From: Ctena decussata
Taxonomy: Eukaryota > Mollusca > Bivalvia > Lucinida > Lucinidae
Length of the DNA stretch: 64,000 nucleotides
Assembly: GCA_963989385.1 (NCBI GenBank)
Contig: OZ022508.1
Location: forward strand, 34,060,166-34,124,165
Direction of reading: 5' to 3'
The position numbers and the translations under genes are program-made. The notes under the pieces were generated by a model that was not told the origin of the DNA, did not search any database, and worked only from the letters and a program-made list of their open reading frames with translations. This document shows, piece after piece, positions 1 to 12,700 of the stretch (position 1 is its first letter; the number at the start of each line of letters is the position of its first letter).

Positions 1-35
1 TTCAGACTTTATCTAACCTTAAGAAAGAAAGAGAT

Positions 36-727
36 TTAAAGATGAATTTTAAACGATACGTCATTTTCCTCTGCACTACAGACACTATCAAATGCCGGAT
101 ATAAGTTTATATCAGTTTGATTGAAATCGTCATATATTCTCAAAACCGCCTGCAAAGTCTGGATCGAAATAATTTGTGGCTGCGCTTGATATTCATTGTG
201 AACATACACTCCAAACGAGGCTACATCCGCACCATGCGCACAACAAACGGATATCCAAAATATTTCCGGAACGGTGACGTCATTTCCGATTACTTCAACA
301 TGTTTCTTTGAAGCGTATGTACCAGAAAGGATGTACACTTCTGGCAGCTCATGACCATATCTGGATGTGTGTACATCCTTATCGTTATTGTAGTGTAGTA
401 CAGGGATGCGGCATTCTTCCAGCTCAAATTTTCTGATAGATTTCAAAACTTTTTTCCAGTTTGAGAATACGGTCGGCTCCATAGGCGCTGCATTTGTTAA
501 CGTGAATGTGGATACACGTTTTGACAGGGTTCCACCTATTATATCGGGTGAGATCAGCGGTGCGATTCGGTATCCACTTAATTCAAAGTCATCCGGTGTG
601 GCTTGTCTTTCGCCGATTTTACAATTATCAACCTGGCAAGTGTCTGTTATGTCTGCTATTTTGCATATTCCTCTTTTACGGTCTTTGTAGAACCAAGAGA
701 TGACGTTTGAATCTTCCCGTATCAATC
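36..727 (-). CDS. Exon 20 (last): C-terminal half of ENDOD1-type domain, catalytic motif lost, stop codon
   Basis: The acceptor is tttcatattcag at 728; the stop is TAA at 36-38. Family landmarks in order: CKIGERQATPDDF, STFTLTNAAPM, WKKVLKSIRKFELEEC, VYILSGTYASKK, TVPEIFWISVCC and SFGVYVHNE, ending with an ISIQTLQAVLRIYDDF helix. These match the ENDOD1 pattern (atFTLTNavPq, vPeflWtayCC). Where the family has DRGH this copy reads LSGYRIAPL, with no histidine. The Glu expected a few residues after the conserved Trp is Leu/Lys (WKKVLKS). The domain therefore probably folds but does not cut nucleic acid. A MITE sits 36 bp upstream of the acceptor. Confidence 0.94.
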
Positions 728-3700
728 CTGAATATGAAATAATAGGAATAATTAGAGTATATCGCAACACGACAAAACCAACAAAGTGGCATGTGCTCCC
801 AGCGAAGATTAAGATCAGCCTAGGCATCCGCCCAGTCTGATCTGAGTCTTCACTGTGCACTGAAAGGTTAGCTAAGGGTCTAAGCTACCTCCATGCCGAA
901 AGTGAAGACTCAGGTCAATGTAAGTGAATTCCAGGCTGATCTCAGTCTTCGCTGGGCGCTCATTCCACTTTGTTGGTTTTGTCGTCGCGGCTCAAATTGT
1001 AGATGTAAACTATCGAGGTTCAGACAAGACTAATCTCTCTAGCCTTAAAGTGCTACTGCTTGGTCTCCCTACAGTCCAAAACTTGCGGTAATGTCAGAAT
1101 GTGCATATTTGACAATTTTTTATAGGCGGGGGTAGTTGCGGTCAGGCAATGGCGCTGCGTAACTTTCAGTGCCGGGGCGTTCTGCTGACTTGGATAGTAG
1201 TAGGACAAGGGCCTACTGTGCTTGCAGTAGGTGCGGGTGAGGTTTGTTGAGACATTTTTCCCTCGTCCATCATCTCTCTTTTGTTTCTCCCACTCTCTGG
1301 GAGACAGCTCGATAAAGACTGACATACTGTCTTGAAAAAGCCGTTAAACTCAACAAAGTACAATTGTGCGCTCTCTTATTTACAGTTTTTAAAACAAAAT
1401 ACGAAAACCATTATCAAGATTCGACAGGAATAAAGTTTTCTATAATAAAATCTAACAGGACATAATGAGGTTTTAATGTTATATATAAAACCTATTCTAT
1501 AATAACAAGAACAAACTAATGTACTATAAGTTGAAATACAGTGAATTAAACAGTTTGTATATTGAAAATTGTCAGGGCGTTTTGCCCATTAGCAAGAAAT
1601 AAGAAGAGCCCAAATTAATTGATTATAAATATGCATTTCAAATATATTGTAGAATGTGGATCCGCCCTTGATAGATTCTTTAGCTTAAATATACTGTACA
1701 AAAACAGGTATTTATGCAGGTGTTTATGCCAACCACAACAAATGCGGAGGTGTAAGCGTCTTGTCGCAGTTCCTATGTTAGACGTTTTCCCAGTCAGTCG
1801 GACATTGTGTCAGCAAACTTTGCATTTGGTCCATGCAAAAAGACGTCTTTGTATGAGTGGACCTTTTTGCGGGCGACATTTGCACACAAAACATATGGGT
1901 ACTTATATTTACACGTTGGACCCGAAATCCAACAAAGGTCATGAGTTCGATTCCCTGCCATTGCAATCTACTTTACACTCTTTATTTATTGCTTCCGGAA
2001 ACTACGAAATAGGGTAAAGTCAGGTAAATTCGGACAGCAGGTAAATTCGGACAGTGACATTGTTTCCTTTATATGTCAGTTGTTTGGAATTGAAACAAAA
2101 ATAACTGGGCAAACAGTGAAAATTGTGATGAGACGGCTCATTATGAGCCATCTCATCTGGATTTTCACTGTTTGCTATGGTATGTCCAAATTTACACGCT
2201 GTCCGAAGTAACTCGACTCTACCCTACCATTCTTGTTATGGAAAAGTAATTATGGTCACACCAAGTATTCTCTAAGTCTAGCGTCCTCCTTTGACCTTAC
2301 TTTCAGAATCTTCATGGAAGTTAAAACAAAGTGTTTCAACTCCTTAATAAAGTTGAACATGATTCGCAAGTTTTCTCCGTTTACCTTGCTCTACCATATA
2401 AGGTATATGAGGCCATTTCTCATCTCCCAAAGCTTGGACCGTTGCCATGGAAACAATAGGCATACGTCCAGCAGTGTCATACAGAGTTGCGTACAGATCG
2501 TCCTTGTACCCAAGCGTCTTTCCAAGCATGCTCTCCTTGCTGAATCTCTGACAAATCAATTTACTGCTTCCATCAAACGGTATTCCATCTGGTAGGACAC
2601 CACCTGAATAAAGACAACATAAGTCATGCTTTCTAGGAGAGCACCATCAAAATTTCATACATATCCGAATATGTAGTGTTATCACCTTATAACTGTAATC
2701 ATTGCTAGTGTAAATGAAATTCTATAAAAGGAAGTCTAGATAAATAAGGCTAGTGCGCTAAATATGGCAGAAAGCCTGCAGTCCAGAGGAACACCACAAG
2801 AAGGTGAAATAGATATACATATGAGCCGCGAACGAGAAAGCCAACAAAGTGGTTGTGCGCCCAAGGTAGACTCAGGTCAGCCTGGGCATCCACCCAGTCC
2901 GATCAGACTCTTCGCTATGCGCTTAAAGGGTAGCTTAGGGTCTAAGCTACCACCATGCGGACAGCGAAGACTCTGATCAGACTGGGCCGCTGCCCAGGCT
3001 GATCTGAGTCTGCGCTGTGCGCACAACCACTTAGTTGGTTTTATCGTGTCGCGGCTCAATTATATGGTTAAATGTTAGCTGCCGATAGTTCTTCGCCAGA
3101 TACAGTGCATCAGGCACTTAGGCGTCACACTTTCAATAATTAAACTTTATTGATGCATTCAATACCTTTCTGGACGGGGACAAAATATAAGGTAAATGCT
3201 ACCATGACTGGTACCAATTTGGAGTAACTGACAGCCTGTATATGTATTGATATCATGTAGATCACCCGTCTTTCAGCTCCAAGGAAAATGACTTTGACAC
3301 AGAAGTATTTACTTCGTATCCCATTTGTTTCCCTTCACAAAGAGGGCAGTTTTAAAAGGAGAGACTTTGATTCCGCGCATAAGCCACGTACTTTGAAAAA
3401 TACTATCGTGCAACTGACTTCATAATGGGAAATGCTTGTTTGAATGGGAAATGCTTGTTTGAATGTACAATTTACACAGGGTGTTCGTAAAGCTTACTAA
3501 CGTTTCTGCTGTCTAGATTATCTCGTGTAACTTCAAATTATCGGAAAATAATGTGCTTTACCACAGAATTTAACCTCAATTTTTCCATTGATTTACAAAA
3601 ATGTGACTAAAATTGTCAGTATGGTAGGAGCTACATAAAGCATAACTATATTTTAATATCTTTATTCGAACGAGTACGAATTCAAACATTAGCTGACTGA

Positions 3701-6700
3701 TACTACGTATTCACTCATTGCATTTATTACAAACGCTTGTTCGCAAGAGGGAGGCTTGGATCTCCATATAGTTGATAAAAACCCATCGGTAATTTAAATT
3801 GAATTTTCATTTCAAAAGCCATGTTTGAAGACCTTTGTGGTACCCATTCCATTCTCCAAGTGGGTAAAACATGAAATGGTTTCTCATAGCAAAGGGGCCG
3901 CAGGAACAGTTGGTGTTATACATGTATATCCACTGTATCCTGAGCACAGCATTTGAAAAACAGAGCCCATCCATCTCCTTTCGCTGCCTTATCATTCACT
4001 GATTAGAAAAAGATACCCATTTACTGCTAGGTTGACAAACTTCTCCAGTCGCCAGCTGATGCGACCCAAGATTCGAACCAGCGACCTTCTGCACCATCAC
4101 TGAGTCGCTCAAACCAGTTGACCACAGTGACCTCCAAGTAGTTAGGACACTTTTAAAAGATCGCATGCTTTGACCATTAGATTTAAGGATCAGACACAAG
4201 TTATTACAGCATAAGATCGTCTTCTTCTTAAAGATCGTCCTCTCCTTTGACCATTTCTTTCGGTCCCTCAACCAACGCAGCATCAAACTGAAAGGACTGG
4301 TTCTGATCGGCCAAGTGGTTCTAAAAAAAAGATTTTGTAAGAGTATGGACGGACAATGATGGATATTATTGAAACTACCCCGGAGTGTGTCTCTAAGGAG
4401 CTAAGACACAGGACAAAGCTGTTTGCGGTCATCACAACAATGGTAGAGTTAAACGAAAAAAAAACAAGAGGGCCATGAGGCCCTGAATCGCTCACCTGGG
4501 CAATTGGCAAGGTGGCTTTTTCTTATCATGTCTGAAATTGTCAAAATATGAGTCTTGGGTCAAAAGTCAAAGAATGACCATGACCGCTTGTACTCATAAA
4601 TCTTCATGTACTCATCAAGACAACCATATATACCATTTTTAGGCCAAAATCTTCAAAACTTTCCATGAAATCTTATGTTCTAGCATTTTCCCATATTTGA
4701 CCATGCCGCCAAAAAGGTCAGGGTAAACCCAAGGTCACCATTTGAACATTCTTGGTGGTACTCTATTACTCCATGCTACTTACCAAGTTTCAAGGCCATA
4801 GGTGTATTGGTTCTGGAGAAGAAACATATTAAAGATTTATACCATAAGTGGTAATGGCGGCCATGTTGGTCATGTGACCTCGACCGTTTGAACAAATTTT
4901 TATTTAATCAACCCCTGGAGGCTCTATATGAAATGTGTTTACAATTGGCCCTTTGACTTTTGAGGAAATGGTTACGAATGTCAAAATATGAGCAATCTGG
5001 ATCAAAGGTCAAGAAATGACCTTGACCTCTTGTACCCATAATTCTTCATGACCTCATTAAGACAACTGTATATACCAATTTTTAGGCCAAAATCCTCAAA
5101 ACTTTCCATGAAATCTCATATTCTAGGAATTTCCCATATTTGACCTTGCCGTAAAAAAGGTCAAGGTCAACACAAGGTCATAATTTGAACAATCTTGATA
5201 GTACTCAAGTACCCAATGCTACATACCAAGTCTCAAGGCCTTCGGTTAATTGGTTCTGGAGAAGAAGGTTTTTAAAGGTTTTTACCATATATGAGCAAAT
5301 TGGCGATGTTGGTCATGTGACCATGACCGTTAGAATTTTTTTTCATTCCCTCAACCCCTGGAGGCTCTATATTAAATTTGGTCACAACTGGCCCAGTGGT
5401 TTTTGAGGAGATTGTTTGAAATTGTCAAAATATGAGAGTTCTGGGTCAAAGGTCAAAGAATGACCTTGACCTCTTGTACTCACAAATCTTCATGTACTCA
5501 TTTTAGATGACTGTACATACAAATTTTTAGGCTAAAATCTTCAAAACTTATCATGAAATCTCATGTTCTAGCATTTTCTTAAATTTGACCTTGCCGTATA
5601 AAAGGTCAAGGTCAACACACGGTCATAATTTGAACAATCTTGATAGTACTCAAGTACCCAATGCTACATATCAAAACTCAAGGTCATCGGTCAACTGGTT
5701 CAGGAGAAGAAGATTTTTAAAGGTTTTTTCCATAAACGGGCGTGGTGGCCATGTTGGTCATGTGACCTAAACGGTATGAATAAATTTTTGTTCCCTCAAC
5801 CCCTGCAGGCTCTATATAAAATTTGGATTCAATTGGCTAAGTGGCTTTTGAGTAGATTGTTAGAACTTGTCAAAATATAAGAGTTCAGGGTCAAAGGTCA
5901 AAGAATGACCTTGACCTCTTATACTTGTAAATCTTCATGTAGTCATTAAGATGACTGTAGATACCAATTTTTAGCCAAAAATCTTCAACAGTTTCCAAGA
6001 TATCTTATGTTGTAGCATCTTGCCATATAAAAGCATAAGGAAGCAAATTTGACCTTACCGTAAAAAAGGTCAAGGTCAACCCAAGGTCATAATTTGAACA
6101 ATCTTGGTAGTACTCGCGTACCCGATGCTACATACCAAGTTTCAAGGCCATCGGCCTATTGGTTCTGGAGAAGAAGATTTTTTCAGGTTTTTACCATATA
6201 TGGGCATGGCGGCCATGTTGGTCATGTGACCAGGACCGTTTGAACAACTTTTCGTTCCTAAGGTCCCAGGAGGCTGTATATGAAATTTGGTTACAATCGG
6301 CCCAGCGGTTTCAGAGGAGAAGTCGTTTGAAATTGTTGACGGACGGACGGACGGACGACGGACGACGACGGACGACGGAGCCTTACCATCCTATAAGCTC
6401 CCCCGGAGCCGCTGGCTCAGGTGAGCTAAAAACGTTAAGATGCAAACCTACCCTTGAACCTGCGTCAGAAAGTTCGTTAACCTTTGTGATTTAATATTCA
6501 CACATAAAATAAAATACAAGCTCTGGAGAAGATAAGTTAGACTGGCCAATTAAGACTACGGTCACACAGGACAAACCAACAGTCAGGCATTTAGAAGTAC
6601 ATTATATTGATTGCGTCGACAGCTAAGTATAATATTCACATAATGTGCAATGAAAATCACAATAGTTGCGTGCAAAGTACAGTCAATCTCTCGCAGGGAC

Positions 6701-9700
6701 AAACACAGATATACGATGGAACAAAAACATCCCGATTATCTGAAACTTTAATTGGATTGGTGTTTATCTTCATTATTCCTACTGAATTCTCATTAATATC
6801 AATTTGACACTGTCTTTTAACAACAGTAATCACCCTTAGTATTTAGACAACTTCGTATATCTATGTAGCTGAAAAAGCTGACTTTTACCATTGAGTAATA
6901 ACTCAACATTGTTGAGGAAATGTCCATTACTACAGATCCTGATCAAGCGGCTTCTAGAAGCAGTCTGATCTGGGACCGTATTCATAAAACGACTTAAGTG
7001 GTTGCTATGCTGTTGCTAAGGCTAAATTTCTTTGAAGGAGATTCCCTTCAACTATGAAATTTGCTCTGGAGGAACAGTCTTACAAAGACTGTTCCTCCAG
7101 ACCAAAATTCATAGTTGTAGGGAATCTCCTTTATAGATATTAAGCCTTAGCAACCGCATAGCAACGAAATGGCTTTATGAACGGCCCCAGGGTTCACTCT
7201 ATTTGCTTAGATTATTGTGTCCAAATATCTTTGTCCGTTAAGGTATTGATTTGTAAACCTAGAAGGAATATTTTCAATTAAAATGAAAATTCCACTATCG
7301 ATTCCACAAAGAAATATAAGCATAAATCATTCTATGTAACAGTATTGGGGCTGCGCCAGACATCAGCTATTAGCTTCCCTTAACGGAGCTCGGTGACGCT
7401 TATAGGAAAGATAAATTATATCGTCCGTCGGAGACCATTATCGTCGTCCGTCCAAAAGTATTAAAGGCTTTGCCTGTGAAGCCCCTGGACCGATCGAAAC
7501 CAAATCCATATGAAACCCTAGGGATATGGGGAATGAAAGTGTATAAAAATGGTCACATTACATGAGTTAAGATCATCCAAGACTGTCTGTAGGCCTTGAA
7601 ATTCTTTTTGCGTGTAAAGATACATTCTTCTCCTGACTCGATGAAGTGCATGTACTGATAGTTTGAAGGAAGTATTCGGGAAACCTCAAAGCTCAAATTA
7701 ATACGAATTGTAACTATTAGATCATGTATGTCCCGAACAGAGATATGTGTACCAAAATTGTTAAACTGGCCTTACAGTAGGTTGTTGTTGTTGTTGTTAC
7801 TGAGTGGTGGTTTAACGTCCCAGTATACAATGCCTCAGTAATATCAAGACATTGCCGCCAAATCTAAAGGGCCTTTACTCGACCTGAGAAAAATGGCACT
7901 CAAGTCCTTCTACAGCTACAAACAGTTCTGCTGCAGAGGCACCAGGCAGCCCATCTGTTTTGCGGGCCACAATGGGCGGTGGTTTCTTACAGTGGGAAAG
8001 ACTTGCTTGTGTGTTATATCCTCCACTCTTTATCATAAGTGCTGCTGGTGGATGCGAGAATTAAAAATAGTTTTAAATTTGATGGATGGATGGATGACTT
8101 GCGGTTTTACGTCCTTTTTAACAGTATTTCAGTCATATCAAGACGATGTGTGGGTGATTATGAAAGGTTGCGTGCAATGGAACCCCAATTACGATTGAAA
8201 AGTTTTCCGCCTATAGGGGGACTGAAACACGGAATTTATCTATTACAGAGTTATGGTCCTGTGACATTACACCTGATGCAAATGGACAAGAAAAGCTTCA
8301 GTTGTCAAAGCAACTTGTTAAAACTGTACATTGATATTACAATATTACAGTTAAAGCCACATTACAAATACAAATCTTGATGCCATCTACCTGTTTGACG
8401 AAGCTAAATTTTTCAAGACACCTTGTTATAGGTCTCAAGGTCCTTATGGATACTGCGATGACTCTTAAACATTACGCCGGCGGCGCAGATATGAGGAAAT
8501 CAAGTTCTGCTTACGGAAAATCAAGTTGTTTTTTCCCGGAAGCTCCAGTCTTTGCCCACTATTGCCTAACCATCGGCTCGACATAAGTGAAAAGTTATTC
8601 GAAGGGCTGCAAATTCCATGGCAAAATAATATCGAGTCATCTTTTGGACATTTAATATTATTGTTAATATTAATGAGACCTCGAACTAGTATGAACTTTT
8701 TTCAGCAAATGATCTTCAAATGCATTTAATCTTTATATATAATGTACACTATTGATATGCATTAGAATTTGAAACAAGTTAAATTTCAACTTACATCAGA
8801 CTATTTACTACAGAGCTACCGCCCTATTAAGTGTCCATTGACTTTACGGTGCAAAAGGCCTGTCCACATAGTGGAAGCTAAATACTTCACGGAATCTTGC
8901 CGAAACTGTATTTTATCATTAAAATCAGTTTGAAATCCCTAAACCTGTGAACTTGCCCTATATTTATGGTCATAAACTGTGGCTGCAGCGCAGAAGGTCG
9001 CGGTTTCAATTTTAATTCCTACAAGCAAATGGTTTAAAAATTCTCTCTGTTAGCCAAGCAGTAGATAGGTAGAAGTCTGCAGGAGTTGATAATATACCAG
9101 CAGAACTTGTTCAAGCTGGCGGGGAGACCATGATTGATGTTTCTACAGGAATCTGTAATAGGATCTGGAGAACAGGAAAATAGCCTACTCCATGGACTAA
9201 GTCGCTGATTATTGCTCTCCCTAAAAAGGCCAACCTATAGCTTTGCCAGAACTACTGAACCATCAGCCTCATCAGTCATTCAAGCAAAGTCATGCTGAAT
9301 TTTATATTGAACAGGCTTAAACCCCAAGCCGAAGAGATAATCGCCGAAGAACAGGTCGAGTTCAGAGCTTGAAGGAGTACCACAGGCCAGATATTCCACC
9401 TTAGAATCCTGTGTGAAAAGTATCACTAACTATCACCTTCTCATTTATATGACGTCAAAACATGGCGGACGTGTTTTTGCAACAGTGCATTTCAAGAGCC
9501 AAAAGTTTCTAAAATCTATACTTTTGAGTTTGTGAAATGGACTAATTTTTGGATAGGTGTGAGTAGTAGATCTAGATACTTTGCCCACTGAAGAATTTTT
9601 GATAATTTATGGGTCGAAAATCTGAGAAAAAGATTGAAAAGACTGAAAAAGTGAAGTGCATTGCCTCGGACGAGTCAGAAAGTGTAGAGAATGTAACAAA

Positions 9701-12700
9701 GAAAAGTAAACAGCGAAAGCGTAAGAAGTCTAAAGGGTCACCTAACGGTCCTTCTATTCAGCCAGCAGAGAAACGCCCGGCAACAATGAGTAGTGAGCAG
9801 AGTTCTCCCGTGCAGAGCCAGTCGATATTAAAGGGGACATTACAAAGCGGTTTGGGCCTTGTACAGCCGATTCTATACTCAAACACGAGTCCCATTATTT
9901 CCCAAACCCCGACCCAAGGATCGTCGCAGCAATTTAATATGAGTCAGTCACCACAGCTTAACATGATACCGCAGCCTGCTCCAATGCAGGGTACGTTGGT
10001 AAATAACCAAGCGTTACTTGAGCGCCTGGAGTCGATAGATAGTAAACTAAAATCGCTTGACAATATTGAGAGAAAACTCTCCAGTATGTGCTCCCAAATA
10101 TCAAATTTGGACAGCAGACTGTCCGTGAATGAATCTTCTGTCAAAACCTTGAGCTCTAGGGTGCAAGATATTGAAGAAAGTCGCAATTTCGATTCTGAGT
10201 ACTTAGAGAAGATTAAAGAGACAGAACGGCGTTTTCAAAGGGAAATAACTCTGAATAAGCAAATTCGTTCTGATTTGGATAAAGCGGCAGAGGAAAGAGA
10301 GAAAATGAAAAAAGGCATTATAGATCTAAGTGCAAAGGCTACAGAGGAGAGGGAACAAATGAGAAATGAGCTCACTGATCTAAAGGGCAGGAGCATGAGA
10401 AATAATTTGCTTTTCTACAATTTCCCGGAACAGAGCAATGATCAGAAAAATGAAAAATGTGAAGAAAAGATAAACGAGTTCTGCGAGCTTGAGCTTGAAA
10501 TGACTAACATTCGCTCTGATGTTAAGATAGAGAGAGCACACAGAATAGGAGCATTTAAGCGCGGAAAAACACGCCCAATTGTGGCTAGGTTTAATAATTA
10601 TAAGGACAAAGAAGAAATTAAGAAAATAGGCATCTCCAAGTTGACAAACTCTCGATTTTCGGTCGGGGATCAGTTCCCGAAACTGGTACAGGATAGAAGG
10701 AGAAAGCTTATGCCTGTCAAGAAAGCAGCGATGAAGGAAGGCAAGAGAGCCGTGTTCTCATATGATAAACTCTTCATTGACGGAGAACTATACGAGTTTC
10801 CCGCAAACGAAAACGGGAACCAGAGCGATAATAGAAATAGACGTCAATCATCGGATAATGGTGACCGGTACGTCAATAACACGTCGACGTCAGCACGGAC
10901 GTCGCGAGGCGAATCTCCACGTAATGGTGCAGCGATGCGGCAGAATGATAAAACGTATTCTAACGCGGCATCGAACGTAACGTCGCGAAGAGCATTTGGC
11001 GGTACGTCTCCGTCAGCTTCCGGTGGTCGAGAGACGGAGTCTATGGACGGAGCTAGCAACTATTAGGGAAGTCAGGAGTGTCAAATTTCCATTTTGCTAT
11101 GGAATGTGCAGGGTCTGGTAAAAAAAACCTTATAGACCCGGATTTTCTAGAGTACATAAATGCATATGATGTCTTGTTTTTTACTGAATCATGGTGCAAT
11201 AAGAACTCAAATATAGCTATTCAGGGATATACTGTTTACTCTTGTCCCCGTCCTAAGTGCAGCAAACGTGTGAAAAGGGACAGTGGCGGTATAGTTATAT
11301 ATTGTAAAAATAAACTTGTAAGTGAAAATGGATGGCAAGGGTATAGTTTGGTTAAAGTTAAAAAAGTCTTTCTTTAATTTTGAAAATGATCATTACTTCT
11401 GTGTATGTTATGTTCCTCCAGAGAAATCTAAGCTTTATACAGACATGTGTGGGTTGCAAGATTTTGACTATTTTGATAAAATTGCAGATGATATTCGGTA
11501 CTATGAGAACTTGGGCGAAGTTTTCTTATGCGGCGACTTTTATAGCCGCACTGGTTTACTGTCTGACGTCATAGAGCAGACAGGATTAGATAGGTATGTG
11601 GATCTTCCCCCGAGCAACGATCCGTGCAATATTACAGTTAGGAGATCTAATGATAAATCGGTCAACACGTTTGGCTATAAACTGATTAATCTTTGTAAGG
11701 AGTTAGAATTGTGTATTGTGAACGGACGACTCGAGCCGGGACGATTCACATTCCAATCTAACCAAGGAAACAGTGTTGTAGATTACTTTATTACTAAAGC
11801 AACTAATTTTAAATTTATTAATAAAATAGAGGTAGAAGGTTTGAGCGAATTTTCCGATCACTGTCCGATAAATGTTCGTTTTTCCTTTTACCGAGAAGTT
11901 GAAAAGGATGATGAAACATTCTTAGATAAACTATTTTGGGATACGTCCAAATCAGAGAATTATTAGAGGCCTTAAATAGAAAGAAGTATTGTTTTGATGA
12001 GGTGATTCGAAACGATCTAGGACAGTCAGCTGATGTTAGCATATGTGTACAAAATCTTACCGATTTAATGTATGAAACATGCTTTTCAGTTTTTGGAAAA
12101 ACTGTCAGTTCTAAACCCAAAGAAAACTCGAAAAAAGCGAACTGGTTCAAAAATGAATGCAGGCGGGCAAAAAGTAATTTTTTGTCGAGTAAACGTATTT
12201 TTAAAAAATATCCAACTGATGATAACAAAAGCAGACTATTTGCTGACAAAAAAGAATACCGTAAAACAAAACGAAAAGCGGAAAACGTGCACTTGCGAAA
12301 TATGAAGCGTAAAATGTCTGACTTGAGTCGAAGCTCCCCGAAACAATTTTGGAAAAAAGTCAATGATTTCAGAAAGGGAAAATTGTCATCATCAGACAAA
12401 GTCTCATTAAATGACTTTGCTGACCATTTTGAACATATTTCGAACTCGCCGCATTCCGACAGAGATTTTGAGGTACCTGATTTTGCGTCTCAAAATGTCG
12501 AAATAGAAATTCTGGACCAACCGATATCAGTTGAAGAAATTTCTAAAGCTATCGATTCGTTGAAGTGGGGGAAAAGTCCCGGGCTTGATGGCATATTGGG
12601 CGATTTCTTTAAAGATGCCAAACCGTTTATTTTACCCTATTTACACACGTTTTATAACAATATTTTTCATTCTGGTGTTTATCCAGCAATTTGGTCAAAA

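Noticed and set aside
1053..1363. Minus-strand frames of 65-90 codons
   Set aside because: They run across the S3 dispersed repeat, whose other copies at 38.2 and 41.2 kb do not keep the frame.
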